Origin: VYFG01 sp965203365
GTDB lineage: Bacteria; Pseudomonadota; Gammaproteobacteria; Arenicellales; Poriferihabitantaceae
Direction of reading: 5' to 3'
Length of the DNA: 64,000 bases
NCBI GenBank assembly: GCA_965203365.1
Contig: OZ241878.1
Span: 1,984,001 to 2,048,000, forward strand
Below the pieces are notes generated by a model. It was not told the origin of the DNA. It did not search any database and saw only the letters and a program-made list of their open reading frames with translations. Positions 36,088 to 46,542 of this stretch are shown here, in pieces; within the stretch, counting starts at the first letter, position 1; each line of letters opens with the position of its first letter. Made by a program: the position numbers and the translations under genes.

Positions 36088-36289
36088 CGGTTGGCCTCCT
36101 GATGAAGGGTTGAGCCATCATGGGGGGGTGTTGGGGGCGATATCCGGGCTTTCTTGTCCGACATGGGAATGACCTCAAAACCGGCGAGACGCCCAGTGCG
36201 ACCTGGCGGTCCAGGGTCCGCAATAGGGGGTTGTCTTCCCCGCCGACATCGCCGCCTGGACGGATGGTCAACTCGCCCTGGGCACCGTC

Positions 36290-37162
36290 TCAATCGGTCA
36301 GCGTTCCCCTGAAGAAATTCCGAATTCGGGAAAATAATCCCGGATTTTCGTTCTCATCCATCTGCCTGGGGTCCGTATATCGGGCCCCGGCAAACTGAAC
36401 CGATGCGCCCAGATACTCGCTGTCAGGAAAATTCAGGGCCAGCACGCGCCGTGAATCTTCGGCCAATTCGGGCAGCCCCATGGTCGTGTAACTCGCGACC
36501 AGCAATCCCAAGGCTTCTTCGACTGCGGGCGTATTGGAATACTCCTCTACGATCTCCCTGGCTCGATTGACCGTGGCGACATAGGCCTTTCTGGCGAAGT
36601 AGTAGCGGGCAATCGACAGTTCATGCCTCGACAGCGTATCCCGGAGATAGCGCACTCGCTCCCGAGCCGAGGGAGCATATTGACTGTCCGGAAAAAGGGT
36701 ATAGACCTCCTCAAAGGCCCTGAGGGCATTCAGCGTCATGGTGGGATCCCGGTCAGACAGGTCATCCTGCCCGATCAACACCCCCAAGATGGAATCATCC
36801 TCTTCAAAGCTGGCCTGACCCTTGAGATAGTAGGCATAGTCGACCGAACGATGGGTGGGATGAAGCTTGATGAATCGGTCGGCCGCACTGATGGCCAGTG
36901 CCGACTCGTCCGAGCGATAGTAGGCGTAAATCGTGTCCAGTTTGGCCTGTTCGGCGTACACGCCGTAGGGATATCGGGCCTCCAACTGCTGCAGTCGTTC
37001 CACGGCCGTCAACCAATCCCCGTTGTCCAGGCTCTCCTTGGCGAACGCATAGAATTCCTCCACAGTCGCATCCTCTCCCAGTTCCTCTTCCGGCTTGAAA
37101 AGCCCACAGCCTGACAGACAGGCCGACATGATCAGGAGAAACAGGAATTGGGATCGGTGCAT
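36290..37162 (-). CDS. bamD: Outer-membrane assembly lipoprotein BamD
   Basis: 290 aa lipoprotein of the BAM complex that inserts beta-barrel proteins (E. coli BamD 245 aa). The signal peptide MHRSQFLFLLIMSACLSGC carries the lipobox, with the acylated Cys at 19. Tetratricopeptide repeats follow: YAFAKESLDNGDWLTAVERLQQLEARYPYG, FIKLHPTH-RSVDYAYYLKG, EVYTLFPDSQYAPSA and ALNFPDSEYL. A 30-residue basic tail exceeds the E. coli length. The start at 37162 is chosen because the signal peptide begins there; the frame is open 36 codons upstream. It is divergent from rluD, a conserved gammaproteobacterial arrangement. Confidence 0.94.
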   Translation of the reverse strand: MHRSQFLFLLIMSACLSGCGLFKPEEELGEDATVEEFYAFAKESLDNGDWLTAVERLQQLEARYPYGVYAEQAKLDTIYAYYRSDESALAISAADRFIKLHPTHRSVDYAYYLKGQASFEEDDSILGVLIGQDDLSDRDPTMTLNALRAFEEVYTLFPDSQYAPSARERVRYLRDTLSRHELSIARYYFARKAYVATVNRAREIVEEYSNTPAVEEALGLLVASYTTMGLPELAEDSRRVLALNFPDSEYLGASVQFAGARYTDPRQMDENENPGLFSRIRNFFRGTLTD

Positions 37163-37287
37163 GGCCAGCCTGAGTGCGTTGGAATAACAAAGGTCAACCA
37201 TCGTAAAATGGGAACATGAAATCATGAACGAATTTCTATTCTCCCGATGGGCAGGGGGGGATTGTGCCATATAACGCCGTCCGATGC

Positions 37288-38268
37288 ATGAAAACGAGTG
37301 ACCCGGCCGCTGACTTCGAAATCACCCTGCAGATTCCGGACGACCTGAAAGGACGGCGAGCGGATCAGGTACTCGCGGCCTTGATGACGAATTATTCCCG
37401 CGCCACCATCCAGGGCTGGATCCGTTCAGGCCGGGTACGACTCGGGCGACGGCCCCTCAAATCCAGCGAACGGTTGTCAGTGACGGGACCGGTGCACGTG
37501 TCCATCCCCCCGGTGGAACCCGCCGAATGGCTGGCAGAGAACATCCCGTTGGAGGTGCTCTACGAGGATGTCCATCTATTGGTCCTCAACAAACCGGCCG
37601 GCCTGGTCGTGCACCCCGGAGCCGGTAACCCGACGGGGACCCTGCTGAACGGACTGCTGGCGCTGGATGATGCGCTGCGGTGTCTACCCCGTGCGGGGAT
37701 TGTGCAGCGTCTGGACAAGGAGACGTCCGGCCTCATGGTCGTCGCCAGAACGGAAACGGCCCGTCAACATCTGATTGGCCAGTTGTCTGCCCGGCAGGTC
37801 GTTCGAGGCTATCTCGCCATTGCCACCGGGGTTCCCGTATCCGGCATCACCCTGAACGAGCCGATCGGAAGACATCCGGTGGACCGTCGCCGCATGGCGG
37901 TCTCGACGCATGGAAAACCCGCGGTGACCCACATCCGAATCCTGGAAAAATATCGCGCCCATGCGTTAGTGGACGCTCGCCTCGAGACCGGTCGAACGCA
38001 TCAGATCCGGGTGCACATGGCCTGGTGGGGCTATCCCCTGGCGGGGGATCCCGCCTACGGCGGCAGAGCCAGACTGCCGAAGGGAGTCCACCCGAAACTG
38101 ACGGAAAGACTCAGAGGCTTCCGGCGTCAGGCGTTGCATGCCACAGTCCTGTCCCTGACACACCCCGTCACCGGACAAGCCCTATCCTGGCAGCAGGCGC
38201 CACCGGAGGATTTCCAACAGCTGGTGACTACCCTTGAACACGATCGTGACACGGCTGGCTTGGACTGA
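37288..38268 (+). CDS. rluD: 23S rRNA pseudouridine synthase RluD
   Basis: 326 aa from the ATG at 37288; a GTG eight codons upstream (37264) is also open. An N-terminal S4 RNA-binding domain (RRADQVLAAL...GWIRSGRVRLG) is followed by the RluA-type catalytic domain, with the nucleophile Asp in QRLDKETSGLMVVA (about residue 143), PAGLVVHPGAGN and RTHQIRVHMAWWGYPLAGDPAYGG. In E. coli it modifies positions 1911, 1915 and 1917 of 23S rRNA. The divergent bamD neighbour supports RluD over RluC. Confidence 0.93.
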   Translation: MKTSDPAADFEITLQIPDDLKGRRADQVLAALMTNYSRATIQGWIRSGRVRLGRRPLKSSERLSVTGPVHVSIPPVEPAEWLAENIPLEVLYEDVHLLVLNKPAGLVVHPGAGNPTGTLLNGLLALDDALRCLPRAGIVQRLDKETSGLMVVARTETARQHLIGQLSARQVVRGYLAIATGVPVSGITLNEPIGRHPVDRRRMAVSTHGKPAVTHIRILEKYRAHALVDARLETGRTHQIRVHMAWWGYPLAGDPAYGGRARLPKGVHPKLTERLRGFRRQALHATVLSLTHPVTGQALSWQQAPPEDFQQLVTTLEHDRDTAGLD

Positions 38269-38495
38269 CATTCCCGATGCGAGTGCCGGATGAGGCGGGC
38301 AATGGCCGGGGCCGGGAGGAAATGTCCACGGGCTGGAGCGGGTGTCCCCTTTGGAAAGGTGCTATCGAGCCGAGATCAAGGCGCCACGCTGTCCTTTCAG
38401 TCACTGAAGCCCATACCCGCTCGACTGATGAAGTGCTGGAGAACAGAGAAAAAACCGCTTAAAATGTCTCGCGAAAACACTCCTTGGACCGACTT

Positions 38496-40052
38496 ATGGG
38501 CAGCAATCTCTGGAAACTGATGGAACCCTCGTTGCTGTTGCACGGAAATCAAACCGCCTGGATCTGTCGCGAGCAGGAGGGACGCCGGGAAGTCCCCTAC
38601 CGACAGATCTACCGGGCCGCCTTGTCCACCGCCCATCAACTTCGAAAAAATGGTATCGGTCCGGGAGCGACCATCGGCATCACGGCCCCCAATGGTCCGG
38701 AATGGACAGTCGCCGCCTTGGCGGCTTGGCGTCTGGGCTGCGTGGTTGCTCCGATTCATATCGGCAATAGCGAACACGAAATTGCCGCCCAGGTTGACGC
38801 CATTCGGCCTGACATCATGTTGACACACCAGACGGATCTGGCGCATGAATCCCAAATGGATATTGTCCTGGATGAAGAACCGGAATATGTCGCCGCCGAA
38901 AATGCGCTGGCGGCGGATGACCCGCATGCCGTGGCCACCCGACTCTATACCTCCGGCAGCACCGGAAACCCCAAGGTCGTCCGCCTGTCTCACAGCAATC
39001 TGGCTTCCAATGTCCTCGCCGCGATGAAGGTCGTGTCATTCGGCCCGGAAGACCGTTTTCTTTCCCTGTTGCCACTTTCCCATGCGATGGGGATCACCGG
39101 CAATGTGAATCTTCCCTACTACGTGGGTGCCACGCTGGTCACTCCCAAAGTACTGGCAGCCAGCGAGATCATTGCCAGCATACAGGAAGAAAGGGTCAGC
39201 GTGGTCATTGCGGTTCCCCGTCTTTTCCGCAACGTGATGTTGGGCCTGGAACGGAAATTCGCCGAAGGGGGCAACGGCATGACCCTGTATCGCCAGATGC
39301 TCAAGATCGCCCCGCCCAAGCTGAGGCCGTACCTCAATGGGCCATTGCGCCGGAAGCTGGGAGGAAAAATCAAGGTGTGGGTCAGTGGGGGATCGAAACT
39401 GGATGGCCGCATCACGGAGTTTTACCATGCACTCGGCTTGCCCCTGCGCCAAGGATATGGCCTGACCGAAACCTCCCCGCTGGCCTGCGTCCAGGACCAG
39501 TTCGACGAGGCTCCCGACAGTGTGGGCAAACCGGTGGAACATGTTCAGGTGCGGGTTGACCAACCCGACGAAGCGGGTCAGGGGGAGATCTGGATCCGGG
39601 GACCGAATGTCATGCTGGGGTACGAAAATGCCGAACAGACTGCTCAAGTGCTTGAGGACGGCTGGTTCAAGACCGGCGACCTGGGTCGGATTGATAACGA
39701 GGGACGCGTGACCCTGACAGGTCGTCTGAAGCGCCTGATCGTGACCGAAGCGGGCAAGAATGTGTACCCGGAAGAGCTTGAAAGCCTGCTTGAGCGCCAC
39801 CAAGTGGTGAAAGAAGCGGGTGTGGTCGAAGTGGATCAGCGCCCGGCCTGTGTCCTCGCGATGGACGCCGAGCATGCCCCCGAAGAAGCCCAGCGGGTGA
39901 TCAAGGAACACAATGCCCTGGTGTCCAGCCATAATCGGATTGTCCGATTCGCGATCGTGGATGAACTGCCACGCACTCCACTGGGCAAGGTGGCACTGCA
40001 GGAGTTGCCCGCCACCTTCGAGGCCCACGAAGTGACACCCGGAAAAGGCTGA
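38496..40052 (+). CDS. AMP-dependent acyl-CoA synthetase/ligase
   Basis: 518 aa ANL-superfamily enzyme. Core motifs: A3 YTSGSTGNPKVVRLSH, A5 GYGLTETSPLA, A7 WFKTGDLGRID, A8 GRLKRLIVTEAGKNVYPEELE and the C-terminal A10 Lys in PRTPLGKVALQ. The A8 form with KNVYPEELE resembles long-chain fatty acyl-CoA synthetases. The substrate is not certain; an aromatic or fatty acid is equally possible on sequence alone. The start at 38496 (MGSNLWKLM) is preferred over a TTG at 38484. It is monocistronic between rluD and thrC. Confidence 0.88.
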   Translation: MGSNLWKLMEPSLLLHGNQTAWICREQEGRREVPYRQIYRAALSTAHQLRKNGIGPGATIGITAPNGPEWTVAALAAWRLGCVVAPIHIGNSEHEIAAQVDAIRPDIMLTHQTDLAHESQMDIVLDEEPEYVAAENALAADDPHAVATRLYTSGSTGNPKVVRLSHSNLASNVLAAMKVVSFGPEDRFLSLLPLSHAMGITGNVNLPYYVGATLVTPKVLAASEIIASIQEERVSVVIAVPRLFRNVMLGLERKFAEGGNGMTLYRQMLKIAPPKLRPYLNGPLRRKLGGKIKVWVSGGSKLDGRITEFYHALGLPLRQGYGLTETSPLACVQDQFDEAPDSVGKPVEHVQVRVDQPDEAGQGEIWIRGPNVMLGYENAEQTAQVLEDGWFKTGDLGRIDNEGRVTLTGRLKRLIVTEAGKNVYPEELESLLERHQVVKEAGVVEVDQRPACVLAMDAEHAPEEAQRVIKEHNALVSSHNRIVRFAIVDELPRTPLGKVALQELPATFEAHEVTPGKG

Positions 40053-40707
40053 TGCCCGTGCTTCCCGGATGGGATCAGGCCGCCGCTCACCCAGGACACA
40101 ACCCATGTCGGTGGAGTCACCGGGACATCCGAACGCATCCGCCATCGCCCTTTCACTGGCACCTGGACAGATTGCGTCCCGATTCGATCCGCCTGGAAGC
40201 TGCCGGGAAGTCACCATCCGTCACCCATTCCTGCCATCCCCTCCCACAGAGGGCCGACATGGATGGCATGACATGTCGACCATGCACACCACCGGGAGCA
40301 CTGTGGAACCCGCCAGCCGCCCGTGGTTCGTGCCCGCCGGATGGGGCTTCTCGTCGGGAAACCGGCCGTTCATCGGTGGCATCGATCACGCATGCCTCGT
40401 CCTGTCCTGATTCCCGGCGCCAGTCGACATGAACGAGGCCCCACTGGCAATGCGACACCCTGACCCACGGGCCGTGCTCCACGTCAGTGGCCCTGGACCC
40501 AGACCGGCTCCAAGCGTCTGTCCCAGCCAAGGCGGGCGATGGATGGGACCGGCTTCCGACCGCAGACCAACCCCTGCAAGTGCCTGGACCATGACAACCC
40601 CGCCCGAAAGGGACGATGGTCGGGATGATATCGTGCGCAAGCTCCTCGGCATCCGCCAGGACAGTCCGCTTTCCGCCCAGAACCAGACTCATTCCTGACC
40701 CACCCAC
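40053..40707. other. 650-bp spacer, no gene recognised
   Basis: Several open frames exist on both strands, which is expected in such GC-rich DNA, but none shows family motifs, a ribosome site or a compositional signature of coding. No RNA gene or clear hairpin was recognised. Confidence 0.45.
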
Positions 40708-42093
40708 GTGATCTACGAGAGCACGCGAGGGGCCGCTGTCCCCCTCACCTTTGCTGATGCCACCCTCAAGGGTCTGGCGGAAGATGGCGGCCTGTATCTG
40801 CCCCGATCTTGGCCGACGCTGTCCCCAGACCAGATCCGGGCCATGCGCGGATTGCCCTATGTGGAACTGGCCTTTCGCATTCTGTCGTGTTACACCGGCG
40901 ATGACTTGCCGCAAGAGACCCTCGCCCGGCTCACGCGAGAGGCCTATTCCCGTTTCGACCACAGTGCCATCGCGCCGCTGAAACAGCTGGATACCTCCCT
41001 GCATGTGATGGAGTTGTTCCACGGCCCCACACTGGCGTTCAAGGACTTCGCCCTGCAACTGCTGGGGGGTCTGTTCCATCACCTGCTCAGTGAACGGGGC
41101 GATCACTGCACCATTGTCGGCGCCACTTCCGGCGACACCGGTTCCGCTGCTATTGAAGCGGTCCGTGGTCTGGAATCCGTCCGGCTATATATGCTGCACC
41201 CCCATGGAAAAGTCTCTGAAGTCCAGCGCCGACAGATGACCAGTGTGGCGGACGGGAACATTCATAATCTGGCCGTCGACGGCACCTTTGACGACTGTCA
41301 GAACCTGGTGAAGGCCATGTTCAATGACGCCGGGTTCCGTGCCCGCCACAAGCTGTCTGCGGTCAACTCCATCAACTGGGCCCGCATCACGGCTCAGGTC
41401 GTCTACTACTTCCGGGCCGCCTTGGAGCTGGGGGCACCGGACCGGCCCGTCAGCTTTTCCGTTCCAACCGGCAATTTCGGGAATGTGCTCGCCGGTTATG
41501 TCGCCAGTCGAATGGGCCTGCCCATCCATCGGCTGATCATCGGCAGCAACCGCAATGACATCCTGACCCGGTTCTTTGAATCCGGACGCATGGAGCAGCA
41601 GGGTGTCAACCCGACCCTGTCGCCGAGCATGGACATCCAGATATCGAGCAATTTTGAACGTTATCTGTATGAGTTGCTGAGCCGGAACGCCACCCGGATC
41701 CGCGAGTTGATGGAGACATTCGCTCGCCAGGGTCAATTCTCGGTCACCGATGAAGAACTAGCCAAGGCCAATGAACTGTTTTCGGCCCACCGACTGAATG
41801 ATGTGGATACCTGCGCCGAAATCAAGCGGGTGTATCAGGAGACCGGCGAGATCATGGACCCGCACTCAGTGATCGGGGTCGCGGCCGCCAGAGTCCATGG
41901 GGTTTCTGACATTCCCACCGTGGTACTCGGCACCGCCCATCCGGCCAAATTCGTCGAGGTGGTCGAGCAAGCCTGTGGGGTCAAGGTTCCCCGGCCCGCA
42001 TCCCTGACACAGATCATGCAGAGCACAGAACGCGTTCGTCGGGTGGCCAACTCATTCCACGATATCTGTGAACTGATCGACCAGGACCGGTGA
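40708..42093 (+). CDS. thrC: Threonine synthase
   Basis: 461 aa PLP enzyme (fold type II) converting O-phosphohomoserine to threonine. The PLP-binding Lys112 is in HGPTLAFKDFALQ, the phosphate-binding loop in GATSGDTGSAAIEA, and SVPTGNFGNVLAGY and LGTAHPAKF are also typical. The length and the N-terminal STRGAAVPLTFADATLKGLAEDGGLYLP fit the longer ThrC class found in gammaproteobacteria and fungi. It starts with GTG. No thrA or thrB lies alongside. Confidence 0.95.
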   Translation: MIYESTRGAAVPLTFADATLKGLAEDGGLYLPRSWPTLSPDQIRAMRGLPYVELAFRILSCYTGDDLPQETLARLTREAYSRFDHSAIAPLKQLDTSLHVMELFHGPTLAFKDFALQLLGGLFHHLLSERGDHCTIVGATSGDTGSAAIEAVRGLESVRLYMLHPHGKVSEVQRRQMTSVADGNIHNLAVDGTFDDCQNLVKAMFNDAGFRARHKLSAVNSINWARITAQVVYYFRAALELGAPDRPVSFSVPTGNFGNVLAGYVASRMGLPIHRLIIGSNRNDILTRFFESGRMEQQGVNPTLSPSMDIQISSNFERYLYELLSRNATRIRELMETFARQGQFSVTDEELAKANELFSAHRLNDVDTCAEIKRVYQETGEIMDPHSVIGVAAARVHGVSDIPTVVLGTAHPAKFVEVVEQACGVKVPRPASLTQIMQSTERVRRVANSFHDICELIDQDR

Positions 42094-42562
42094 ATCGGCC
42101 TGGATCCATTGCATACATTCCGGAAATGGTGACCTGAATGCGTTTCGACTGCCCCCCCGACTGGACCTGCGCCAGGAGTGGCTGAACTTGCCGGCTTGAG
42201 CGAAGCACCCCATTGGCCAAGCGTGGAAGGAGTCGACGGAATTTCGAGCATTCGGGGGTCACGTCGGACCGGAGTCCCAAGTCGGGACTAACCGTGGCCT
42301 CGGCGAATGCGAATGGTTAAGTCCGATGAAACGAAGATGCACGGGGATTAGCAAATCTGACCCTCCCAGGGTGACCGGGGGTGGTGAACCTCCCGAGCTA
42401 TTGGACCGTATATGAGAGGTGGGTGTCGATGCATCCATCCGATGAGAAGAAACACAGAAACCAGGCATATTGAGACGCCAGATGGGCATAACCCCCCCAA
42501 ACTGCGCATTGGAATCACCGTGCCCCATAGTAGTGAAATCACCATTGAACGACCGTTTGCAC
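42094..42562. other. Spacer before the DprA remnant
   Basis: About 470 bp without a gene recognised on either strand. It separates the thrC housekeeping gene from an accessory module. No terminal repeats or RNA genes were seen. Confidence 0.4.
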
Positions 42563-43536
42563 ATGGGACAGCGTACCAAATGGTCACGCCATGATCCTGA
42601 ACGCGGTCCTGATATCGCACAGCTTGAGGCGGTTTACGCCTTGATGCGTGTGCGTGGCTTTGGCCCAGTGAAATTTCGGGCACTCTACCAAGCGGGGATC
42701 ACACCGTCGATGGTTCTGGAACAGCCGGACATTCTTCCATTCAGGGGCTGGTGAATGACAAGCTTCGTCAGGGCATCCGATCACTGTCCTCCAATGAACG
42801 TTCCAAGACGTGTCGACAAGCTATGGATCAAGTCAAACGGGCGCAGTCGACCGGGGCTTCCATCCTGACCTATGGCGACCCAGCCTACCCGGAACAGGTG
42901 TACGCCAGCAACAACCCCGTGCCGGTACTGTATGTTCGAGGCAACCCAGACCTATGGAATGACAAGGCCGCGGTAGCGGTGGTAGGGTCGCAGAATACTC
43001 GTGAACCTTATGCCACTGCCGCCAGAACCTTCGCTTCGGTCGCCGCCCACAATCGGTGGCTGGTGGTCTCCGGATTTGCGCAAGGGGCGGACACATTCGG
43101 CCATACCGCCGCCTTGAAGGCTGATGGCCAGACCGTGTGCGTGATGCCATGCGGTCTGGACAATGTATTCCCACCGGAAAACCGTGGATTGTGGGACAAA
43201 CTATTGGAAGATCCGAACGCTGTTTTCGTCAGCGAATTCGGTTTTGGTCAACGCACATCATCGCTGCTCCTACGCAAGCGCAACAAGCTGATGGTGGCGT
43301 TCACTCGGGGCGTAGTAGTCGCCCAGTCGAAGCAAGACGGTGGGGCGATGAATGCGTACCGATTTGCCCGGGAGCAGAATAAACCGGTGGCGACATTCGG
43401 TCATGATGGCTCCAACGACACCACCGGCAACGCCGTCATTGAGCACGACAGTCGTACCGGCGGTTTCGTGCTCGGAACGACCGGAAACAGATCCGAATAC
43501 GCAGCATGGTTGCAACAACTGTCCTGCTGGACCTAG
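42563..43536 (+). pseudogene. DprA-family DNA-processing protein, split in two frames
   Basis: A 63-codon N-terminal piece (42563-42754; IAQLEAVYALMRVRGFGPVKFRALYQAG, a helix-hairpin-helix/SAM-like part) ends in TGA. A 261-codon piece (GTG at 42751 to 43536) carries the DprA Rossmann domain: ILTYGDPAYPEQV, VAVVGSQNTREPYA, VVSGFAQGADTFGHTAALKADGQTVCVMPCGLDNVFPPENR and later FVSEFGFG. The pieces overlap as GTGA in a different frame, so this is either a frameshift or a genuinely split, coupled gene. With the phosphoribosyltransferase remnant next to it, it resembles the DprA-PRTase pairs catalogued as candidate phage-defence modules rather than competence DprA. Confidence 0.72.
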
Positions 43537-43579
43537 GAAGCAGGAGAGACTCTGCCTACCCGAAGGGAGGACGAAGCAG

Positions 43580-43921
43580 CACATCGCATATGCAGGTGGC
43601 TGGCGGCCTAGTTCACCATTCAAGAAGCGCTATCGCAGTGCCCAGCACACAAACAGATGCACCAACGCAAAAAAGAATCCTGCTGATTGATGATGTCCTG
43701 ACGCGCGGAAACAAGGCAGCTTGGTACGGGGGCATGAAAAAAGTCCGAAGCGACGGCAGTCGTGGTGACTGTGGGACAGATGAACATATAGGAGGCCGTC
43801 CTTGCCGATGAAGGATTCGATTCGGCTGAAATGAAGCCAGCCGATGGGGTGGCGAGTGATTTATCGGTGCTCACCATCGGCGCATTGTCTTCGGTACGCA
43901 TCCTGGTCAGAAACGTTGCCT
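43580..43921 (+). pseudogene. Phosphoribosyltransferase remnant
   Basis: The PRPP-binding motif is clear: KRILLIDDVLTRGNKAA at about 43670-43720. Sequence that would precede it (SPFKKRYRS) lies in another frame, and the continuation (SEATAVVVTVGQMN, then VLADEGFDSAEMKP) lies in yet another with an internal stop. At least two frame changes and one stop make it non-coding. It follows the DprA-like gene directly, the usual order of the DprA-PRTase pair. Confidence 0.65.
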
Positions 43922-44022
43922 GATCCATCGGATTGGCCGATGTCCACTCTAATTCTGTAATCTCCTACAAGTGTTCTTCAAGGATACTGCATCAGGCGTT
44001 CGGCAAAAGATATGCCCCCTTT

Positions 44023-44038
44023 CCATGCATCTGCATGG
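44023..44038. repeat. Perfect dyad upstream of the DUF4143 ATPase
   Basis: CCATGCA-TC-TGCATGG, 7-bp arms, in the AT-richer 230-bp gap between the phosphoribosyltransferase remnant and the ATPase gene. A second, spaced inverted pair (ATTTCAAG and CTTGAAAT) lies within 44075-44135. They are possible operator sites; no factor can be named. Confidence 0.3.
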
Positions 44039-44158
44039 TGATTCCGGCTACTCAAAACGCGATGGTCGACCGATACATTTCAAGATGTCCGCTCATGCGC
44101 TCCTCTCGTGACACATATCAACCTTGAAATATAGAAGCATCATGTCAATAATACAAGA

Positions 44159-45364
44159 ATGATTCATCGTGAAATCTATCGTCTGGTACAAACTCGTTTG
44201 CAGCACTTTGACAGTGTGGCCCTGATCGGACCAAGGCAGGTGGGCAAGACCACATTGGCCCATCAGATCGCAGCCGACTGGGACAGTGGCGCGAAATACC
44301 TGGATCTTGAGAATCCCATGGATCGGCGATTATTGGACGACCCGGTGGCCTACCTCTCTGGCCATAGTGACAAACTGGTGGTGCTGGATGAGATTCATCG
44401 GGTACCCGAAATCTTCCAGATCTTGAGAGGACAGATTGACCAACGTCGCCGCATGAGCCACGTCAACGGAAAGTTTCTGATGCTTGGATCCGCATCGATG
44501 GATTTGCTGCGCCAGTCTTCTGAAACCCTGGCGGGTCGCATCAGTTTCGTTGAGATGAACCCACTCACTTTGCGGGAGATTCAGGGGCATGACACCCCGG
44601 GGGGTCACTCGCCCACTCTGGTGGATCGTCTCTGGCTGCATGGTGGCTTTCCGCTGGCCTTTCTGCGAAGCGATGCCGCAACAAGCCTGCAATGGCGTAC
44701 CGATTTCATTCGCACCTATCTCGAACGTGACCTCCCGCAGTTCGGACTGCAGGTCGCCACCGACTACATGGACCGTTTCTGGCGGATGTTGGCCCACGAC
44801 CAGGGCGAACTGTACAATGCCCAACGCTATGCACGGTCCTTGGGAACCAGCGGGAATACCGTCACCCGACATCTACAGGTACTCCAAAGACTCCTCATGA
44901 TCCGATTATTGCCGCCCTGGCTGGCCAATGAAGGCAAACGACTCACCAAGTCCCATCGGGCCTATCTGCGCGACAGCGGTATTTTGCATGCCATGATGAA
45001 TCTGCGCACGCTGGACGATCTCCGTTCCCATCCGATTGCCGGGAAAAGCTGGGAAGGCTTTGCCATGGAAAATCTCATCAGTTCGGCCGCCGGGCGAGCG
45101 AAGCCCTATTTTTACCGCACGGCCGCAGGTGCCGAAATCGACCTTGTCCTGGAATTTACACCGAACGATTGCTGGGCAATCGAAATCAAACTATCGAGTG
45201 CGCCGTCTATCGAACGGGGCTATTTCAGTGCCGTGAATGATATACGAGCGAAACGAAGGATCGTGGTGCACAAGGGGGAGGAATCGTTTCCCATGCGCCA
45301 TGGAATAGAGGCGATGCCGCTGTTGGAAGCCATGAATGAAGTCAGCCGAACGGTAACCCCATGA
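44159..45364 (+). CDS. AAA ATPase with DUF4143 nuclease-like C-domain
   Basis: 401 aa. N-terminal AAA_14 domain with P-loop GPRQVGKT (24-31) and Walker B KLVVLDEIHRVPEI. The C-terminal DUF4143 region ends in a PD-(D/E)XK-like patch, TAAGAEIDLVLEF...CWAIEIKLS (E-I-D and E-I-K). Such proteins are common, mobile and poorly understood; some are linked to toxin-like or defence roles. It is intact from ATG to stop. It lies between the DprA-PRTase remnant and the dead IS30 copy, whose left end is 40 bp from its stop codon. Confidence 0.88.
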   Translation: MIHREIYRLVQTRLQHFDSVALIGPRQVGKTTLAHQIAADWDSGAKYLDLENPMDRRLLDDPVAYLSGHSDKLVVLDEIHRVPEIFQILRGQIDQRRRMSHVNGKFLMLGSASMDLLRQSSETLAGRISFVEMNPLTLREIQGHDTPGGHSPTLVDRLWLHGGFPLAFLRSDAATSLQWRTDFIRTYLERDLPQFGLQVATDYMDRFWRMLAHDQGELYNAQRYARSLGTSGNTVTRHLQVLQRLLMIRLLPPWLANEGKRLTKSHRAYLRDSGILHAMMNLRTLDDLRSHPIAGKSWEGFAMENLISSAAGRAKPYFYRTAAGAEIDLVLEFTPNDCWAIEIKLSSAPSIERGYFSAVNDIRAKRRIVVHKGEESFPMRHGIEAMPLLEAMNEVSRTVTP

Positions 45365-45539
45365 ATGTTCCGTGTGTGATCGCGCTTCGAACACAGCCCC
45401 CGTGCCAGTTTGAAGTGCAACCCTTGGCGAAATCGCCTTATCGCTGGCGGTCGGGTGGATTGCCATGGGTCAGAGGATGGCAGACCCTCTCAGTTTGCTA
45501 AATGGCTTGAGAATGATCATGCCGTCTGGCGACCATCAC

Positions 45540-46482
45540 CTGACCCACCCGAAAAGGTCGCCCATTGACGGTCTCCAGTCCACTGATCGATCCCAGCGGC
45601 AGATTGCTGAGTAGCTCGGACGGGACGTCAGCCCGATTTCCCGAGAGCTGTCCCGCAACCGCGGACAGCGCGGTTATCGTCACCAACAAGCCCAAGGCAA
45701 GGTGACGAGCCGACATCGGGACGCCTCGGCTGTGCCCTGGAAGATGACCCCCGAGCGCTGGGTGGTGGTCGAGGACCAGCTACAGGCCGGCTGGAGCCCG
45801 GAACCCATCTCGGGCCGGTCTCGACAGCAAGGGGAGGTGATGGCCGGCCGGGAATGGATCGATCAGTCTATCCGGGCGGACCGAAAGGTGGGTGGAGACC
45901 TTTACCGGCATCTACCCGCCGGGGGAAGCAGCCCAACTGGCGCGGTGGCCGACCTGCGGGACGCGGTCACCTTCCCGGTCGGGTGGACATTGCCGAGCGC
46001 CCGGCGAATGGGGGAGGCCAAGGGCCGGGTCGGGGACTGGGAGCTTGACCTGATCATTGGGGTGAAGCACCGGGGGGGCCTGGATTGTGTGGGTAGATCG
46101 GGCCTCGAAGTTCATGGGGCTGATCGGGGTGGAAGGGAAGACGGCGGCGGTGACCGAGGCCATTGTCCGGCGGATGGGGCCGATTCGGGATCAAGTGCAC
46201 ACTTGCACGGCGGACCACGGCCAGGAGTTCGCGGGCCACCGAGAGATTGCGGCAGCCCTCGGGGCCGACTTGGATTTTGCCACTCCTGACCATTCCTGGG
46301 AGCGGGGCCTGAACGAGCACCCCCACGGCCGGGTGCGCCAGTCCTTTCCGAAGGGCACGGACTTCCGTCAGGTGACGGCCTCTCAGGTCCAGGCGGTGGA
46401 AGAGCGGATCAACAGCCGGCCCCGGAAAGTCCTGGGGTATCGAACCCCGGAAGAGGTCTTCACCGCTGCCGCCCCGCCCTGA
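45540..46482 (+). pseudogene. IS30-family transposase, frameshifted
   Basis: The N-terminal helix-turn-helix part (SQRQIAE-stop-LGRDVSPISRELSRNRGQRGYR) has a TAG at about 45616. The middle (GREWIDQSIRADRKVGGDLYRHL) and the DDE core (RIGDWELD-type, then TADHGQEFAGHREIAAALG and ERGLNEH) are in other frames, with shifts near 45950 and 46080. The C-terminus RPRKVLGYRTPEEVFTAAAPP is complete. By eye it is very similar to the fragment at 1-487, so both descend from one element. Confidence 0.88.
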
Positions 46483-46542
46483 AGGCGGTCATTCCTCTCC
46501 CCTCCCCTCCCCTCTCTTCCGAAAGCCCGCATTCGACGGACC

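Noticed and set aside
40053..40707. Several open frames of 80-130 codons before thrC
   Set aside because: Overlapping frames on both strands without motifs or ribosome sites; none could be preferred.
46490..46520. C/T-rich tract after the IS30 transposase as a microsatellite of interest
   Set aside because: The repeat units are short and impure and there is no coding context for phase variation.
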